Source of the DNA: Trissonchulus latispiculum
Taxonomy: Eukaryota; Nematoda; Enoplea; Enoplida; Ironidae
Length of the DNA: 64,000 nucleotides
NCBI GenBank assembly: GCA_030248195.1
Contig: JASAND010013350.1
Span: 25,082-89,081 of the forward strand
Reading direction: 5' to 3'
A program made the translations under genes and the position numbers. The notes under the pieces are model-generated. The model had not been told where the DNA came from and made no database searches. It saw nothing but the letters and a program-made list of their open reading frames with translations. Below, piece after piece: positions 1 to 10,759 of the stretch (the stretch's first letter is position 1; every line of letters starts with the position of its first letter).

Positions 1-1200
1 TTTTACCTTCATTTTCCAAAAAATTTCTCAAATTTTAGCAAAAATTTTTCGATTTTTAGCAAAAATTTGCCGATTTTTTAAAAAAATTTCTTAAAAACAC
101 TCAAATTATGCATATAAACAGCTGAAAAATTTTTCAAGGGGGGAGCCCGACACCACAAAGGGAGGGGCCCAAATCGCAAAGGAGGGGGGCCCGGGGCGCC
201 GCCACTGCTTGGGGGGTTTGGGTTTTCACCCCCGCCCAGACCTGGACCTCACCCCCCCCAGGGTCTCTCCCCTCACCCCTGCCCCCTCCAGAATCCGGAT
301 TTTCCGGTTTCTTGGGCAAAAAACCGGACAAATCCGGTTTTTCGGCGGCCTCACCCCCCAGAACTTTTCCTCCTGCACATGTCTGGGCTCAAACATCTGA
401 AGGGCCTAGTTTTCGTCGGAATTTTGATAATATTATTTCCCCACGCTATGATGCAGTAAGGGGCGCTCAGATTGTCATTTCTGCCATGCGCGGGGCCGGG
501 GGTGCCTTGCCTCCCATAAGGTGTAACGGAGATTTGGGGTGGGGGGGCTCGGCTCTCCCAAACTTTTTTGGCGGGGCCCTGGAGACCCCCCAACCGCCCA
601 AGCCCCCCCCCCCAGGATCATAGGTGTAACGGAGATTTGGGGTGGGGGAGGCTCCCCCCCCAACATTTTCTGGGGGGGCCCCCACTGGCGACCCCCCCAA
701 CCGCCCCCCCACGACCCCCCCAACCCCCCCCCAAAAAATTTTTCATTTTTTATACCAAAAATCGCATTTTCAGCCGTTTCTAATGATAAAAAACATGTAA
801 CCATAAAGTAATTTTAACATTAGACAGTGGTTTTAAACTCAAAAACTTGATTGCCAACATATTTCCAAGTCCAAAATAAGGACAATATTGAGTCATAAGA
901 TCCATAATACAGTTAAAAACGTGTATTTCTCATAATAATAAACAGTTTAAGCCAAAAATTTGGACATTTTTGAAAATTTTTTCAAAATTGACCCTAAAAA
1001 TACCCACTTTTAGGTCATTTTTCGCGCCTTCGGCGCGACTACCCCCCCCCCCCCCCTTGGGGGGGGGGGGCCCCCCCCCCACAAAGTTTCGGGGGTGGGT
1101 TGAAAAAAGGCTTGGGGGGGGCAACCCCCCCAACCCCCCCCCCCCCCACCTTACACCTATGCCCAGGATCCCCTCCAACCGCCGATTGTAGGTGTGTGAT
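1..1200. repeat. Low-complexity flank rich in G and C runs
   Basis: No gene is visible. The stretch alternates A/T-rich sequence with long C or G runs. A 20-nt unit, GTGTAACGGAGATTTGGGGT, occurs at 521 and again at 624, so a roughly 103-bp unit is duplicated in tandem. Proline/glycine-rich open frames here are translations of the C and G runs and are not treated as genes. A GCGCCTTCGGCGC hairpin lies near 1024-1037. Confidence 0.6.
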
Positions 1201-1252
1201 TGTTTATGAACATTACTATATATGATTAGGTTTGCCGCTTTTGCAAAAGGTG

Positions 1253-1348
1253 ATGCGGGTTGTTCTTCTCCACCCTGATCTGGGTATTGGTGGAGCCGAA
1301 CGTTTAGTCGTAGATGTTGCCTTAGCTTTGAAAGCCAAGGGACATGAG
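1253..1348 (+). CDS. ALG2: ALG2 exon 1 (N-terminus)
   Basis: Encodes 32 residues beginning [20 protein letters not shown], the classic ALG2 start with the glycine-rich donor-binding loop GIGGAE. The ATG at 1253 is the first in-frame ATG after an in-frame TGA at 1223. Many ALG2 proteins begin within a few residues of this point, so a full N-terminus is likely. The exon ends ...KAKGHE after codon GAG, in phase 0, at a strong donor GAG|GTAAGAG. A 5' UTR exon could join at the AG near 1229, but this cannot be decided from sequence alone. Confidence 0.92.
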
Positions 1349-1369
1349 GTAAGAGTGTGTGCTCTTACC
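1348..1369 (+). promoter_or_regulatory. Hairpin covering the ALG2 exon 1 splice donor
   Basis: GGTAAGAG (1348-1355, containing the 5' splice site) is followed six bases later by its exact reverse complement CTCTTACC (1362-1369). The transcript could form an 8-bp stem that hides the donor. A splicing effect is inference. Confidence 0.45.
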
Positions 1370-1450
1370 TTATTATTACGTATATACCTTATTATTACCT
1401 TATTACCTACCTTATTACGTACCTTATTACTTACCTTATTATTACCAATT
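1362..1450 (+). repeat. Short tandem repeat of ACCTTATTA-type units in ALG2 intron 1
   Basis: Imperfect repeats of TTACCTTATTA and TACGTACCTTATTA follow directly after exon 1. They are pyrimidine-rich and carry no coding signal. Confidence 0.6.
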
Positions 1451-1479
1451 ACGTATATAATACTTGATGTATACGTATA

Positions 1480-1890
1480 CAGGGTATTTTTTACAGGGGG
1501 GGGGGCGGGGGCCCCTCCCCGGAATTGACCTTCCCCCCCCCCCCGAAAATGCCTTCCCCCCCCCCCCCCCCCCTCCCGGGATTTTTGCTTCCCCCCCCCC
1601 CCCGGGATTTTTTGGAGGCCCAAATTTTTGCCAAAAATAGGCCAATTTTCAAAAATTTTCCGGCTTCGCCGGAGATTTTTTCGTAAAAATAGCTATTTTT
1701 AGCTTAAATCCTGGCATTTTTGAGAACTTTTTGCGTTACACCATGCGAAATACGCCAAAAATACCATTTTTTGGCTCATTTTTGCAAAAAAATCCCCCCC
1801 CCCCTGAAAATTTCTTCCCCCCCCCCGGCCCCGCGGGGGGGCCCCCCGGGAAGCCCCCCGCCCTAAAAAAAATCCCTAAAAAATACCCTG
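1480..1890. mobile_element. Non-autonomous TIR element, CAGGGTATTTTT family, full copy
   Basis: The left end CAGGGTATTTTT is matched by its perfect inverse AAAAATACCCTG at the right end. The 6-bp sequence CGTATA sits directly outside both ends (1474-1479 and 1891-1896); because the site is a TA-rich microsatellite the true duplication could be longer. The interior is G runs on the left, C runs on the right and a CCGGCTTCGCCGG hairpin, with no transposase. CAGGG ends suggest a hAT relationship, but the duplication length is not decisive. Confidence 0.75.
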
Positions 1891-1943
1891 CGTATATATA
1901 TACAATATATATTTACTAAACTGACTGGCGTATTAACATTTTG

Positions 1944-2290
1944 CTGGGCTTTTTCTTGGCGAAAAAAGTGGGGGTTGGGGAAGTGGGGGGATGCCCCCTA
2001 CTAGTGGGGGGGAACCCAAAAGTGAGGGGAATCCTAAGTGGTCTAAAATTTGCAAAAATGCAGTAAAAATAGTCTGTTTTCTACATATATATACTGCTAT
2101 AACTATGCTTCAAAGTGCTCAAAATCTAGTTTTGAGTACCAAAATAGACGATTTTCGACTAAAACTTGACCAAAAATCCTTAAAATTTTTGACATCTTCT
2201 GGACACCTTACAGTGAGTGGGGGGGGGGTGAAGCCCAAAAAAGTGGGGGGGGGCGCCCCCGCCCCGCCCCCCACCACTAAAAAAGCCCAG
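1944..2290. mobile_element. CTGG-type foldback element, copy 1
   Basis: Ends are CTGGGCTTTTT and AAAAAGCCCAG, with GTGGGG and CCCCAC runs just inside. The flanks TTTTG and CTTTG match at four of five positions, in line with the 5-bp TSD of better-preserved copies at 8488, 19487 and 36544. No coding capacity. Confidence 0.65.
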
Positions 2291-2384
2291 CTTTGTACTG
2301 ACCACAAAATTTACATTGAACAGTGTTGCTATATATATATATACGTATATATATAATATATATATATATATATATTATAGGGGC

Positions 2385-3109
2385 GGGGCTTTTTTTTGGT
2401 TTCACGATTAGCGCCAATGCTGCGTCAGGAACTGGGGTCACTGCGTCAAAAATGAAATTTATTTTTAAACAATTTAATAAGTATTTTAAACATTATTTTA
2501 ATGTGTAACCAATGTTTAACTATTTAACCATCAATACACAGCATTAGACACATTTTCCACCTGTTTTTCAAATTTTGCATCTTTAAAGCTGACTTTAATG
2601 TGTGAAGCATTAAGATCTAGAGAAAGAACCAACACGGGGGTCTGGGGGGCGGAGCCCCCCAGAAGTTGAAGAATTTTTGCAATTAAGACTCTCTCAGGAA
2701 TTAATTCAGAGCATTTTCGCGACCAGTTGATGTGGTATTAAGTATGGCCGGTTATTGCAATATCGAATGTATATTAAAATCTTTTTAAGTGCTACATCTG
2801 CAAGACTTGCAAGCTGTTTCCGCTGCTACATGCGCCATTATATTCAATGATTAAATAAAATATTAGCACTCAGCAACAAGTAAGAAGGCAGACATGCGGG
2901 GGTCTGGGGTCCCAGCCCCCAGCAGAAAATTTTTAGAAATATCACGACACGTTTGAAACACAATTTTTCCAGCAAGTTTGCACAATTTTGCCTCTAGTTG
3001 AAGTTCAAATCCAGCTCCGCCAGGCTTGCGTCAGGGCTATTTTCATTTGCGTCACACGAAAAAAATTTGCACCATGACGCAGCCCCTGACGCAAAAAAAA
3101 CATGAAACT
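2385..3109. mobile_element. Dispersed element with GCGTCA-rich ends, copy 1
   Basis: About 720 bp that match 34848-35578 almost throughout. The ends carry inverted GCGTCAGG and CCTGACGC boxes, in several copies on each side. Inside are two stem-loops with GGGGGTCTGGGG and CCCCAGA-type arms (around 2635-2665 and 2899-2922). The copy at 34848 keeps GGTTT...AAACC outermost ends. No open frame of note. Confidence 0.75.
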
Positions 3110-3129
3110 AACGAAAAACTGAATCGAAA

Positions 3130-3413
3130 AACCGACTTCAGATTCCTGTTCTACGACCCCGAAAACCTCTATACACAATGTTTCAGCAAAATTGACGACG
3201 AAAATTTTTTGATTCCCCTTGGTCCCCCCTTAAAAACTTAAAAATTTAAATTTTTTAAAATTTTAAAATTTTATTACCAATCAATCAGGCATGTATTGGA
3301 ATACATCCACACAAAATTTGAGCTAAATTGGTTAAGTTTCGCTAAAGTTAACATCAAGTAAACTATCTCCCCCCCCCCCAATTGAGGCTGGGGGGGGAGA
3401 TTGTTTACTTGAT
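3130..3413. repeat. Diverged dispersed repeat ending in a hairpin
   Basis: The stretch near 3150-3350 resembles 48380-48600 in order and wording (TTCNTGTTC, a 'AAAATTT' block, 'CAAATTTGA.CTAAAT.GGTTA'). It ends with an inverted repeat, 3353-3413, whose arms ATCAAGTAAACTATCTCC and GGAGATTGTTTACTTGAT surround C and G runs. Confidence 0.55.
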
Positions 3414-3559
3414 CCCTAAAATATCTATAACGAACCGAAAAGTTTAAAAAACAAACTTTAAATTATGAGCGAAATAATGTGCCAAGTTACACTTTCAATG
3501 ATTCAGGTCATTGAATGTGTACACTCAATAAGTTTATCATTGAATGTATACATTCAATC

Positions 3560-3600
3560 GCGCCCCTACATAATATGGGTGTAAAGGCGTCTGCGCGGCC
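3560..3600. repeat. Left member of a 41-bp inverted pair
   Basis: Reads as the inverse of 9427-9467 with about two mismatches (core GGTGTAAAGGCGTCTGCGCG). The two lie 5.8 kb apart and bracket the inverted 145-bp satellite segments. Confidence 0.7.
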
Positions 3601-4204
3601 CCCTGGAGTCCGTGTTGGCGTGGTGCCAGCTAATTAGAGGCCCGGGAGTGGTAAAAAGGTTACCATCGTAAACAACTCGAGTAGTACTACAAGTACCACC
3701 ATACTTTTGGTTCGAATTCGAAACTTCGAATTTTTGCACTAGGCGATAGTTACCGTGCGTTTGTTTTTTTTCTGAGTAAATAACGCTTATTGGAAATGCA
3801 TTTTACGGCGAAGTGTTGGAACGATGTGGGCATTTTGGCACCATACTTAACTATTATATATATATATATATATGTTGGTAGACAGGATCCCCCCATGCTA
3901 CCTTTTTTGGTCATTTTGGCACCTGGCCAATTTTGGCTCTGTGCCAAGGTCCCAAAGTCGGACTTTCGCTATTTTTCGCAAATTTTGGTCACACTTTTCT
4001 AGAACTGGGTAGAAGTTGGAGAGGTCTAGTATCTTTTGTTGAAAATTACCAGTAGGGGTGCATAAAGTAACGAGGGGGATTTTTTAATTTTGCTTCCTAG
4101 CTTTCAGGAGATGGGCCCAAACTTTGCATTTTTTGGCCTGTTTGGGCGAAAAGTTTCCAAGTCCCATTTTCACTAGACATAGCCTAAAAGTCGCTAAAAA
4201 TGGC
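3601..4204. other. Intronic sequence without a recognised gene
   Basis: Nothing coding is supported. A (TA)n stretch lies near 3854-3873. Confidence 0.5.
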
Positions 4205-5150
4205 GTTTTTCGGCCTTGGGGTGGTCCCCATATATAGTAAATCGGGGTCGCTGAAAACGATGAGCATACTGCCGATACCGCCCGAAGTGACCACTGGTCA
4301 GCATGGCTCCCGTGGTTCCTCGCCCAGGGTCAAAGTTGGAAAAACTCAGTCTAAACAGCGTTTTTCGGCGTTTTGGTCGGGGGCATATATAGTAAATCGA
4401 CTACGCTCGTTTCAATGGGCATATCGTCGAAACCGACGGAAGTGACCACTGGTCACTACAGCCTATGGGGCCTATTGACCACTGGTCAAACAGCCCAAAA
4501 CAGTGTTTTTCGGCGTTTTGGTCGGGGGCATATATAGTAAATCGACTACGCTCGTTTCAATGGGCATATTGCCGAAACCGACGGAAGTGACCACTGGTCA
4601 CTACAGCCTACGGGGCCTATTGACCACTGGTCAGACGGCCTAAAACTGCGTATTTCGGCGTTTTGGTCGGGGGCATATATAGTAAATCGACTACGCTCGT
4701 TTCAATGGGAGTATCGCCGAAACCGACGGAAGTGACCACTGGTCACTACAGCCTATGGGGCCTATTGACCACTGGTCAAACGGCCCAAAACTGCGTTTTT
4801 CGGCGTTTTGGTAGGGGGCAGATATAGTAAATCGACTACGCTCGTTTCAATGGGCATATTGCCGAAACCGACGGAAGTGACCACTGGTCACTACGGCCTA
4901 AGAGTGCTATTGACCACTGGTCAAACGGCCTAAAACTGCGTTTTTTGGCGTTTTGATCGGGGGCATATATAGTAAATAGACTACGCTCGTTTCAATGGGT
5001 ATATTGCCGAAATCGAGGGAGTGACCAGTGGTCACTACGGTCTATGGGGCCTATTGACCAGTGGTCAAACCCCTTAAAACAGCGTTTTTCGGCGTTTTGT
5101 TGGGGGCATATATTGTAAATCGACTACGCTCGTTCAGCATGGCACTGTTC
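4205..5150. repeat. Satellite array, 145-bp unit, about six copies
   Basis: The phrase TTTTTCGGCGTTTTGGTCGG (or a close variant) recurs at 4361, 4506, 4651, 4796, 4941 and 5085, a period of 145, 145, 145, 145 and 144 bp. Each unit also contains CATATATAGTAAATCGACTA and two copies of TGACCACTGGTCA, a palindrome around one central base. The first unit (from about 4205) is longer and more diverged. Segments of it reappear inverted at 8985-9200. Confidence 0.92.
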
Positions 5151-5211
5151 AAGCTCCTTGTATCCATTATATACCGCATTGCTGGAAAGGGATCCTTTAA
5201 AATGTCAGAAG

Positions 5212-7173
5212 GACAAGAAATAAAAATGCTCCTCTGGAGCATGAAAAAGTAATATGGGTGATGGCACTAGCGTAGATACGGGGCGGGCGGGGCGGGCGGC
5301 CGCCCTCCCCGAAATAATGGCTTTGCCCCCCTGAAAATTTGGGCAAATGAAAAATTTTACGCCCGCGCGGAGCGCGGGCGTTTAATGTGATTAGAAACAT
5401 GCACAAATTGTACATTAATGCTTCAAAATAGCTCAACATTGATGCATTTTCTACACCATTAAAAAATTTTTGCGCCTTCGGCGCGAATTTTGGCTATTTA
5501 CATTATCAAAATTATTATTTTTCATTAAGCATGCTAACGAATGTTTGTATATATAACTACTTGCTTTGCAGTTTTGCTGTTAAATATCTGCGTTATTCCC
5601 AACATCTCAGCTTCGGCATAATTGGTTGATATAATCAGGATACGCAGTTCTTAATGGGAGCATCCTAATAGTTTGAGTTTTCGGACAAGACAGTAAACGT
5701 AGAAAATAGCAAATATATAAAGGTGCGAAATGTTGTTAGACAATTGATAAATCATTGTAAAGAATTAAATGTTTCAATAGCGTTTAATGGCGAACTTTAA
5801 AAATTTTCTCAACTTCTGGGGGGTCCGCCCCCCAGACCCCCCGTTTGGGACTTGTGTACCTATTATAATTAGACCTCTGCTAGTTTGCTTTACTTTACCT
5901 TAGTTTACCTGCTTTGTAGTTCTGTTATTAACTGCATTATTCCAAACATGATCTGCCTTCAACGACGGATAATGGATATGCTTAGAATACCCTGTTCCAA
6001 ATGGGAGCATCTTAGTCTTAGTTTTCGTACGGGATTGTGGAAGTCAAAAATTTAAATAGGTAGCAAATTAAACTACAAAATTTAGTTTGGGAACTGATAA
6101 TATACAATGCAAAGAATTCAATGTTTCAGCAGCGTTTTAACGGCAAAATTTAAAAATTTTCTCAACTTCTGGGGGGCTCCGCCCCCCAGACCCCCCGCTT
6201 TGGGTTTTTGCGTGCCGCTTTCGGTTACAACAGCATTAAGCTATGTATATATATATATATGTACTGAACTAGAAAACATATTAACAGGGAAAGTTACAGC
6301 ATATGTAGCGTGCATACAATTATTGCGCAAAAAATGAAATTTACCCCCCCCCCCAGCCTTCGGTCAACACCGCCCCCCCTGAAAATTTTTCGTACCTACG
6401 CTACTGGGTGATGGTGAGGTTTCAAAATCAAGAGAGGACTAGTTTTTAAAATGCTTAATATGGGGCTAGGTTAAAAAATAGAAGAGGACTAGGTTGTGAG
6501 CGAATTAATATGGGCACAGCTTCGCCGAACAACCCATATTCGCGGGATTTCACGTTTCGTCTTAGCTTAGAGCTATCAATGTCAGTCAATAAAAAATTTA
6601 AGCAGTTGAATACTCATCGAATATAGCTGTTTGCATGTACTGTGTTAGACTAGCTGCTAGGAATATATACGTAAATTATCATCATTTTGTTGTGTTGAAC
6701 TACCGCAGGCTCTACTACTAGGAGAGGTCTAAGGATATGATGCTAAAGCTATTGGTCCAAGTCAGGAGGAAATAGAAGATCGTGGGAGAGTCCTAAGTTA
6801 TTCTTGAATATAAATTTTCCGTATAAATGGATACGTAAAATGCGCTGGTTAGTATGAAGCACTTATCGAAGTAAACGTTTGCTAAAATAAAATTTCGAAT
6901 AAAGCTCGAGCACATACCGTAGCTGTAGGTTATTTATGAACTATAAACGAAATGTATCGTGGATATGCATAATAATTTACATTTACAGACCGCGAATATG
7001 GGTTGTTCGGCGAAGCTGTGCCCATATTAATTCGCTCACAACCTAGTCCTCTTCTATTTTTTAACCTAGCCCCATATTAAGCAGTTTAAAAACTAGTCCT
7101 CTCTTGATTTTGAAACCTCACCATCACCCATATTACTTTTTCATGCTCCAGAGGAGCATTTTTATTTCTTGTC
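5212..7173. mobile_element. Foldback element with 183-bp inverted arms, left arm interrupted
   Basis: The right arm (6991-7173) is a single uninterrupted inverse of the left arm, which is split into 5212-5264 and 6415-6544. Arm lengths agree (53 + 130 = 183 and 183). The arms include CGAATTAATATGGGCACAGC and a TGCTCCTCTGGAGCA palindrome. The loop (6545-6990) has no convincing open frame. Without the insertion the element would be about 0.8 kb. Confidence 0.85.
5265..6404. mobile_element. Mutator-like TIR element inserted in the foldback arm
   Basis: Ends are related: CACTAGCGTAGATACG on the left and the inverse of AGTAGCGTAGGTACG on the right. TGGGTGATGG is duplicated on both sides (5255-5264 and 6405-6414), a 10-bp TSD. 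The opposite foldback arm has a single copy (7121-7130 as the inverse), which is the empty site. Nine- to ten-bp TSDs are usual for MULEs. The interior holds two direct ~320-bp repeats (about 5560-5850 and 5885-6200), each ending in a GGGGGG-TCCG-CCCCCC hairpin. No transposase. Confidence 0.75.
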
Positions 7174-7283
7174 TTTACACCTGTATACAGTCTTTTAATT
7201 GTGGGTTAGTTATGACATCAGTTGTGTTCTCAACAGTCTGGTATATAAGCACGTCTTTGTTGTTTTCCTTTGCATTTTTGTCA

Positions 7284-7850
7284 GTTTGGATTGCCAAGAC
7301 ATCTTGACTCTCTACTCATAGTTTCTTGTTTAATAGCAGCTTTGCACTTGTTCGCCCAAGACTTGTATTCATTGAGCAAATGTACAGTACGGTTAGCTTT
7401 ATAATGCCTGAAAGCTTGTAACTTCTTAGTTAGCAGACGCTTTACACGATTAGAGTAAGTTGGCTTATGACCATTGTGAGACCCACCAAATTTATGTGGA
7501 ACATGTTTGTCAATCAAATCTAAACTTATGGATTTAAATATCAGCCACATATCGTTTACCGTTTTTCCGTCAAAAAGCAAAGTCCAATTTAAAGCTTGAA
7601 GAGTTCTATAGATAGATGCTTCGTCCGCTTTAGGCCACAAATATTTCACCGAGCCCCCCTCCGCCCGATGTATTGGTGTATGAACTTTAAAGGATACGAC
7701 ATTGTGATCGCTTGTGCTCAAAGGTGGGCTAACATTCACTTCTGACACCAAGGACAAATCACTCACAAAAACCAAATCAAGAACAGAGTCAAACCTAGTA
7801 GGTTCAAGAACTACTTGCGAAAGACCAAAAGATGAGAAAAGGTTATAGAA
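7284..7850 (-). pseudogene. LINE ORF2 fragment: end of the AP-like endonuclease domain
   Basis: On the reverse strand the frame reads ...GLSQVVLEPTRFDSVLDLVF, then a variable segment, then PPLSTSDHNVVSFKV. PTR.D..LDLV and STSDH are the last conserved motifs of the EEP endonuclease of CR1/jockey-type non-LTR retrotransposons; the SDH histidine is catalytic. About 120 residues of linker before the reverse transcriptase follow, ending in a stop at about 7284. The upstream part of the domain is cut off where the CAGGGTATTTTT-family copy begins near 7852, and no RT follows. It is a dead fragment within ALG2 intron 1. Confidence 0.8.
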
Positions 7851-7851
7851 A

Positions 7852-8022
7852 TCCTGGCATTTTTGAGAACTTTTTGCGTTTCACCATGCAAAATACGCCA
7901 AAAAATACCATTTTTTGGCTCATTTATGCAAAAAAATCTTCCCCCCCTAAAATTCCCCCCGGCCCGGGGGGCCCCCGGGAAGTCCCCCCCCCCCCGGAAA
8001 AAAATCCCTAAAAAATACCCTG
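7852..8022. mobile_element. CAGGGTATTTTT-family element, right-end fragment
   Basis: Matches the right part of 1480-1890, from CCTGGCATTTTTGAGAACTT to AAAAATACCCTG at 8022. The left half is missing. It abuts the LINE fragment and ends only 66 bp before ALG2 exon 2. Confidence 0.75.
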
Positions 8023-8088
8023 CAGGCTGTGCATACATAACATAATATCTAATATATTTATATATATATATATCTATGTACTGTTTAG

Positions 8089-8170
8089 GCGCAGTTTATT
8101 ACTTGCTATCATGATTCCTCTCGTTGTTTCACCGAAACGTCTGACGGAACATTGCTTGTTACTATCGCCG
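8089..8170 (+). CDS. ALG2: ALG2 exon 2
   Basis: An 82-nt exon read in phase 0 and ending in phase 1. It encodes AQFITCYHDSSRCF followed by TETSDGTLLVTIA. This aligns with the family block V.I.TAH.D..HCF.ET..G.L.V...G that must follow exon 1. The acceptor is CTGTTTAG|GCG, preceded by a T-rich tract, and the donor is GCCG|GTATGA. The final G joins GC of exon 3 to give glycine. His of the HHD/HYD motif is present as YHD. The exon is too short to stand out as an open frame and was found by scanning for this motif. Confidence 0.88.
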
Positions 8171-8487
8171 GTATGATTTATCATTATTTGATTTATAGTC
8201 GGGGCGGGAAAACAAAAACAGTGACAAGAAGGAGTCAAGTAAAAGCACCCTAACAGAGAACTCAAGGTAGAAGATAGCGAGACCTATGTAAAGTCTGACA
8301 CAAAATTTTCGGGATTCGATTTTATTTTCGGGACCGCTTAGGCATCTGCTTTAACGTAAAAAACCTCGATAAACCGATATTTTGAAAATTTTTCAAAATT
8401 TTAAATTTTATAAAATTTGTCCTCTCATCATGACAATTCAGAAAATAATGTTATGGGACTCCAATGAATGTTAAATGCTGTATATAA

Positions 8488-8912
8488 CTGGTTTTTCTTT
8501 AGTGGGGGGGGGGGGGTGGGGGGGACCCCCCCACTTTTTTGGTTCCCCCCCCACTCCACCCCTTCCACCCCCACTCGTTCCCCCCCCCACTTTTTTGGGC
8601 TTCCTTCCCACTCACTATAAGGTGCCCAGAAAATGCCAAATTTTTAGGATTTTTGGTCAAAATTTTCAAAAATTTTCCGGCTTTGCCGGGATTTTTTGGT
8701 TAAAAATCGTCTATTTTGGTACTAAATCTTGATTTTTGAGCACTTTTTAGCTTAGATGTAGCAGTATACGTAGAAAACACGCAATTTTTACCGCATTTTT
8801 AGCATTTTTAGCCCATTTTATTCCCCCCCACTTTTGGTGTTCCCCCCCCCCCCCACATGTGGGGGGACCCCCCCACTTCCCCCCCACTTTTTTTGGGCTA
8901 GAGAAAACCCAG
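8488..8912. mobile_element. CTGG-type foldback element, copy 2
   Basis: Ends CTGGTTTTTCTTTAG and CTAGAGAAAACCCAG are imperfect inverses. TATAA is duplicated exactly on each side (8483-8487 and 8913-8917). Inside the ends are GTGGGG and CCCCCAC runs and a TTCCGGCTTTGCCGG stem. No coding capacity. Confidence 0.8.
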
Positions 8913-8984
8913 TATAAACTATCACAATTTTGTACACACATTTTTGTGTCAAACTTTAGTACAGTGAGTATAGCTGAAAACAAA

Positions 8985-9200
8985 GTTACTGGTCACTTCC
9001 TTTGGTTTCGACAATACGCCCATTGAAACGAGCATAGTCGATTTACCATATATGCCACCAACAAAAGGCAGAAAATCGCTGTTTATAGTGAGTTTTCCCA
9101 ACTTTGACCCTGGTCGAGGAACCACGGGAGCCATACTGACCATTGGTCACTTCGGGCTTATGCTATGATCATCGTTTTCAGCGACCCTGATTTATATGGA
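8985..9200. repeat. Inverted segment of the 145-bp satellite
   Basis: Reverse-complement reading matches 4226-4440, including ACTGGTCAC, CATTGAAACGAGC.TAGTCGA, GAACCACGGGAGCCAT and AACGATGA..ATA. With the 3560/9427 pair it makes a nested inverted layout across about 5.9 kb. Confidence 0.75.
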
Positions 9201-9426
9201 TACCACCAAGTGTACAGAATACATAAGAGTATGACAAGCGTCACACTCTGTGTTATCAGCTTGCGAGCCATGCTCTGCGCACTAACGGCCCACCCTCCCC
9301 TCCGCAATTGCGCACCTAGTGGACCCCTCCGCAAATCAGTACCTAGTACGCAATTGCGTATGTCACTCGTTTGTACAATAAGCCTTCTATCGGGACCTAC
9401 CCCCCCCCCCCGCAAATGTGACCTGT

Positions 9427-9467
9427 GACCGCGCAGACGCCTTTACACCCATATTATGCAGGGGCGC
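9427..9467. repeat. Right member of the 41-bp inverted pair
   Basis: Inverse of 3560-3600 with about two differences. It ends AGGGGCGC, about 106 bp before ALG2 exon 3. Confidence 0.7.
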
Positions 9468-9573
9468 AATAGGGCCCCTACATACGTAATTCAAAAGTAA
9501 GTTTTTCTTTTCAAACATGTATATGTTTCATCCAGCTGCGTTTTGCAATTTGCAAGCTTATGTATTTTTTCAG

Positions 9574-9733
9574 GCGGCTGGTTTCCTCGCTCTATATTCT
9601 CGCGATTCTACGCGCTCTGTGCTTATATTCGCATGATTTTGGCTGCCCTCTGGCTTGTACTTTTTAGTGAATTGGACTACGATGTTGTCTTCTGTGATCA
9701 AGTCTCCGCTTGTATACCAGTGTTAAAATTGGC
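9574..9733 (+). CDS. ALG2: ALG2 exon 3
   Basis: A 160-nt exon starting in phase 1 and ending in phase 2. It encodes GWFPRSIFSRFYALCAYIRM followed by ILAALWLVLFSELDYDVV and FCDQVSACIPVLKLA. This is the family block GDWLPR...CAY.RM......DVV.CDQVSACIPV.......; the usual Asp after Gly is Gly here (GGW). The acceptor is TATTTTTTCAG|GC. The donor is TTGGC|GTGGGT; the alternative GCGTGG|GTAATT would break the frame with exon 4. The hydrophobic stretch fits the known membrane-associated helices of ALG2. Confidence 0.93.
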
Positions 9734-10759
9734 GTGGGTAATTTTATTGTTGAATCTTGTGTTACAGTCTGTGCAGGCCATTAGGAGTTGTAAGCAGCCA
9801 TTTGGCTTTATTTCCATAAAGTCCAGTATGGCCTTTGGGTTGACACCCAATACTCTAAAATGGCTGCTGAAACTATTTTTTAGGTAAAAATCTCTAGTGA
9901 AGCTTAGAAAATTTTGAAAATTTGCTTGTTTTTGGCAAGCGTTTGGACACCCAAAAAATCCCGAGGGGTGGCGGGAATCTTAGGAAGTGGGCAATTTCGG
10001 GGAGACCCGTCCCCCTCCCAGTAAGCATAATCCAGTGCTCGTGCGGTTCCTACTTTTCCTACTTTTTTCCAGATTCCTACTTTTTTCCTACTTGAGGCCA
10101 AAAATTCCTACTTTTTCCTACTTTTTTCTTGGCTGGTAAATTTTATTATATTAATTTTGGTTTTCTGCTTCAATTTTACAATAATTTCGCGCCTACGGCG
10201 CAGAAAGTTTTATTTTAATGCTCACTTTATCTCCTGAAAAGGTACACTCTCATTCTGCAGGCCAAGGCAAGTGTTTGCGAAACAAAACTGGGCTTGTCCA
10301 TTTTGTTCCGAACTGTTCTCTGTATATAATATGGTTCACGTTGAGTATGGCGTCTTGCTAGAATTATGTTAACTTGTGGTGCTGCATGAACAAGGGCAAG
10401 TCTAAGAGTGGATTGGGCATTTATATACCAGATGAATTTATGCTATGCACATGTTGCTGATCTTTTATGGAAATAATTATCCGCGGAAATAATTTGCTGG
10501 CATCCTGTTTAGTTTTTCATGTTTCTAGCCAGGTTTTTCCTTTTTCTTTTCCTTTCCTTTTTTCGCCCTAAATTTATTTTATTTCTTTTTAACAGAGCTT
10601 CAAAAATGAAGGGATTTTGCAGGATTTTTTAGGAAGCTTACCTGTCCTTTTTGTCTGTATTTTTTCGAAGAGTTCCGGCGTCGCCGAGGTTGCTTCGCCG
10701 GGGTTGCTTCGCCGGGGTTAGATTTCAATTCTAAAGATATTTTTGGATTTTGGAAGTAC

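Noticed and set aside
475..804. Pro/Gly-rich open frames on both strands
   Set aside because: They translate C and G runs; no domain, no splice context.
9734..9887. Continuation of the ALG2 exon 3 open frame
   Set aside because: The residues after LKLA have no family similarity, and the phase to exon 4 requires the donor at 9734.
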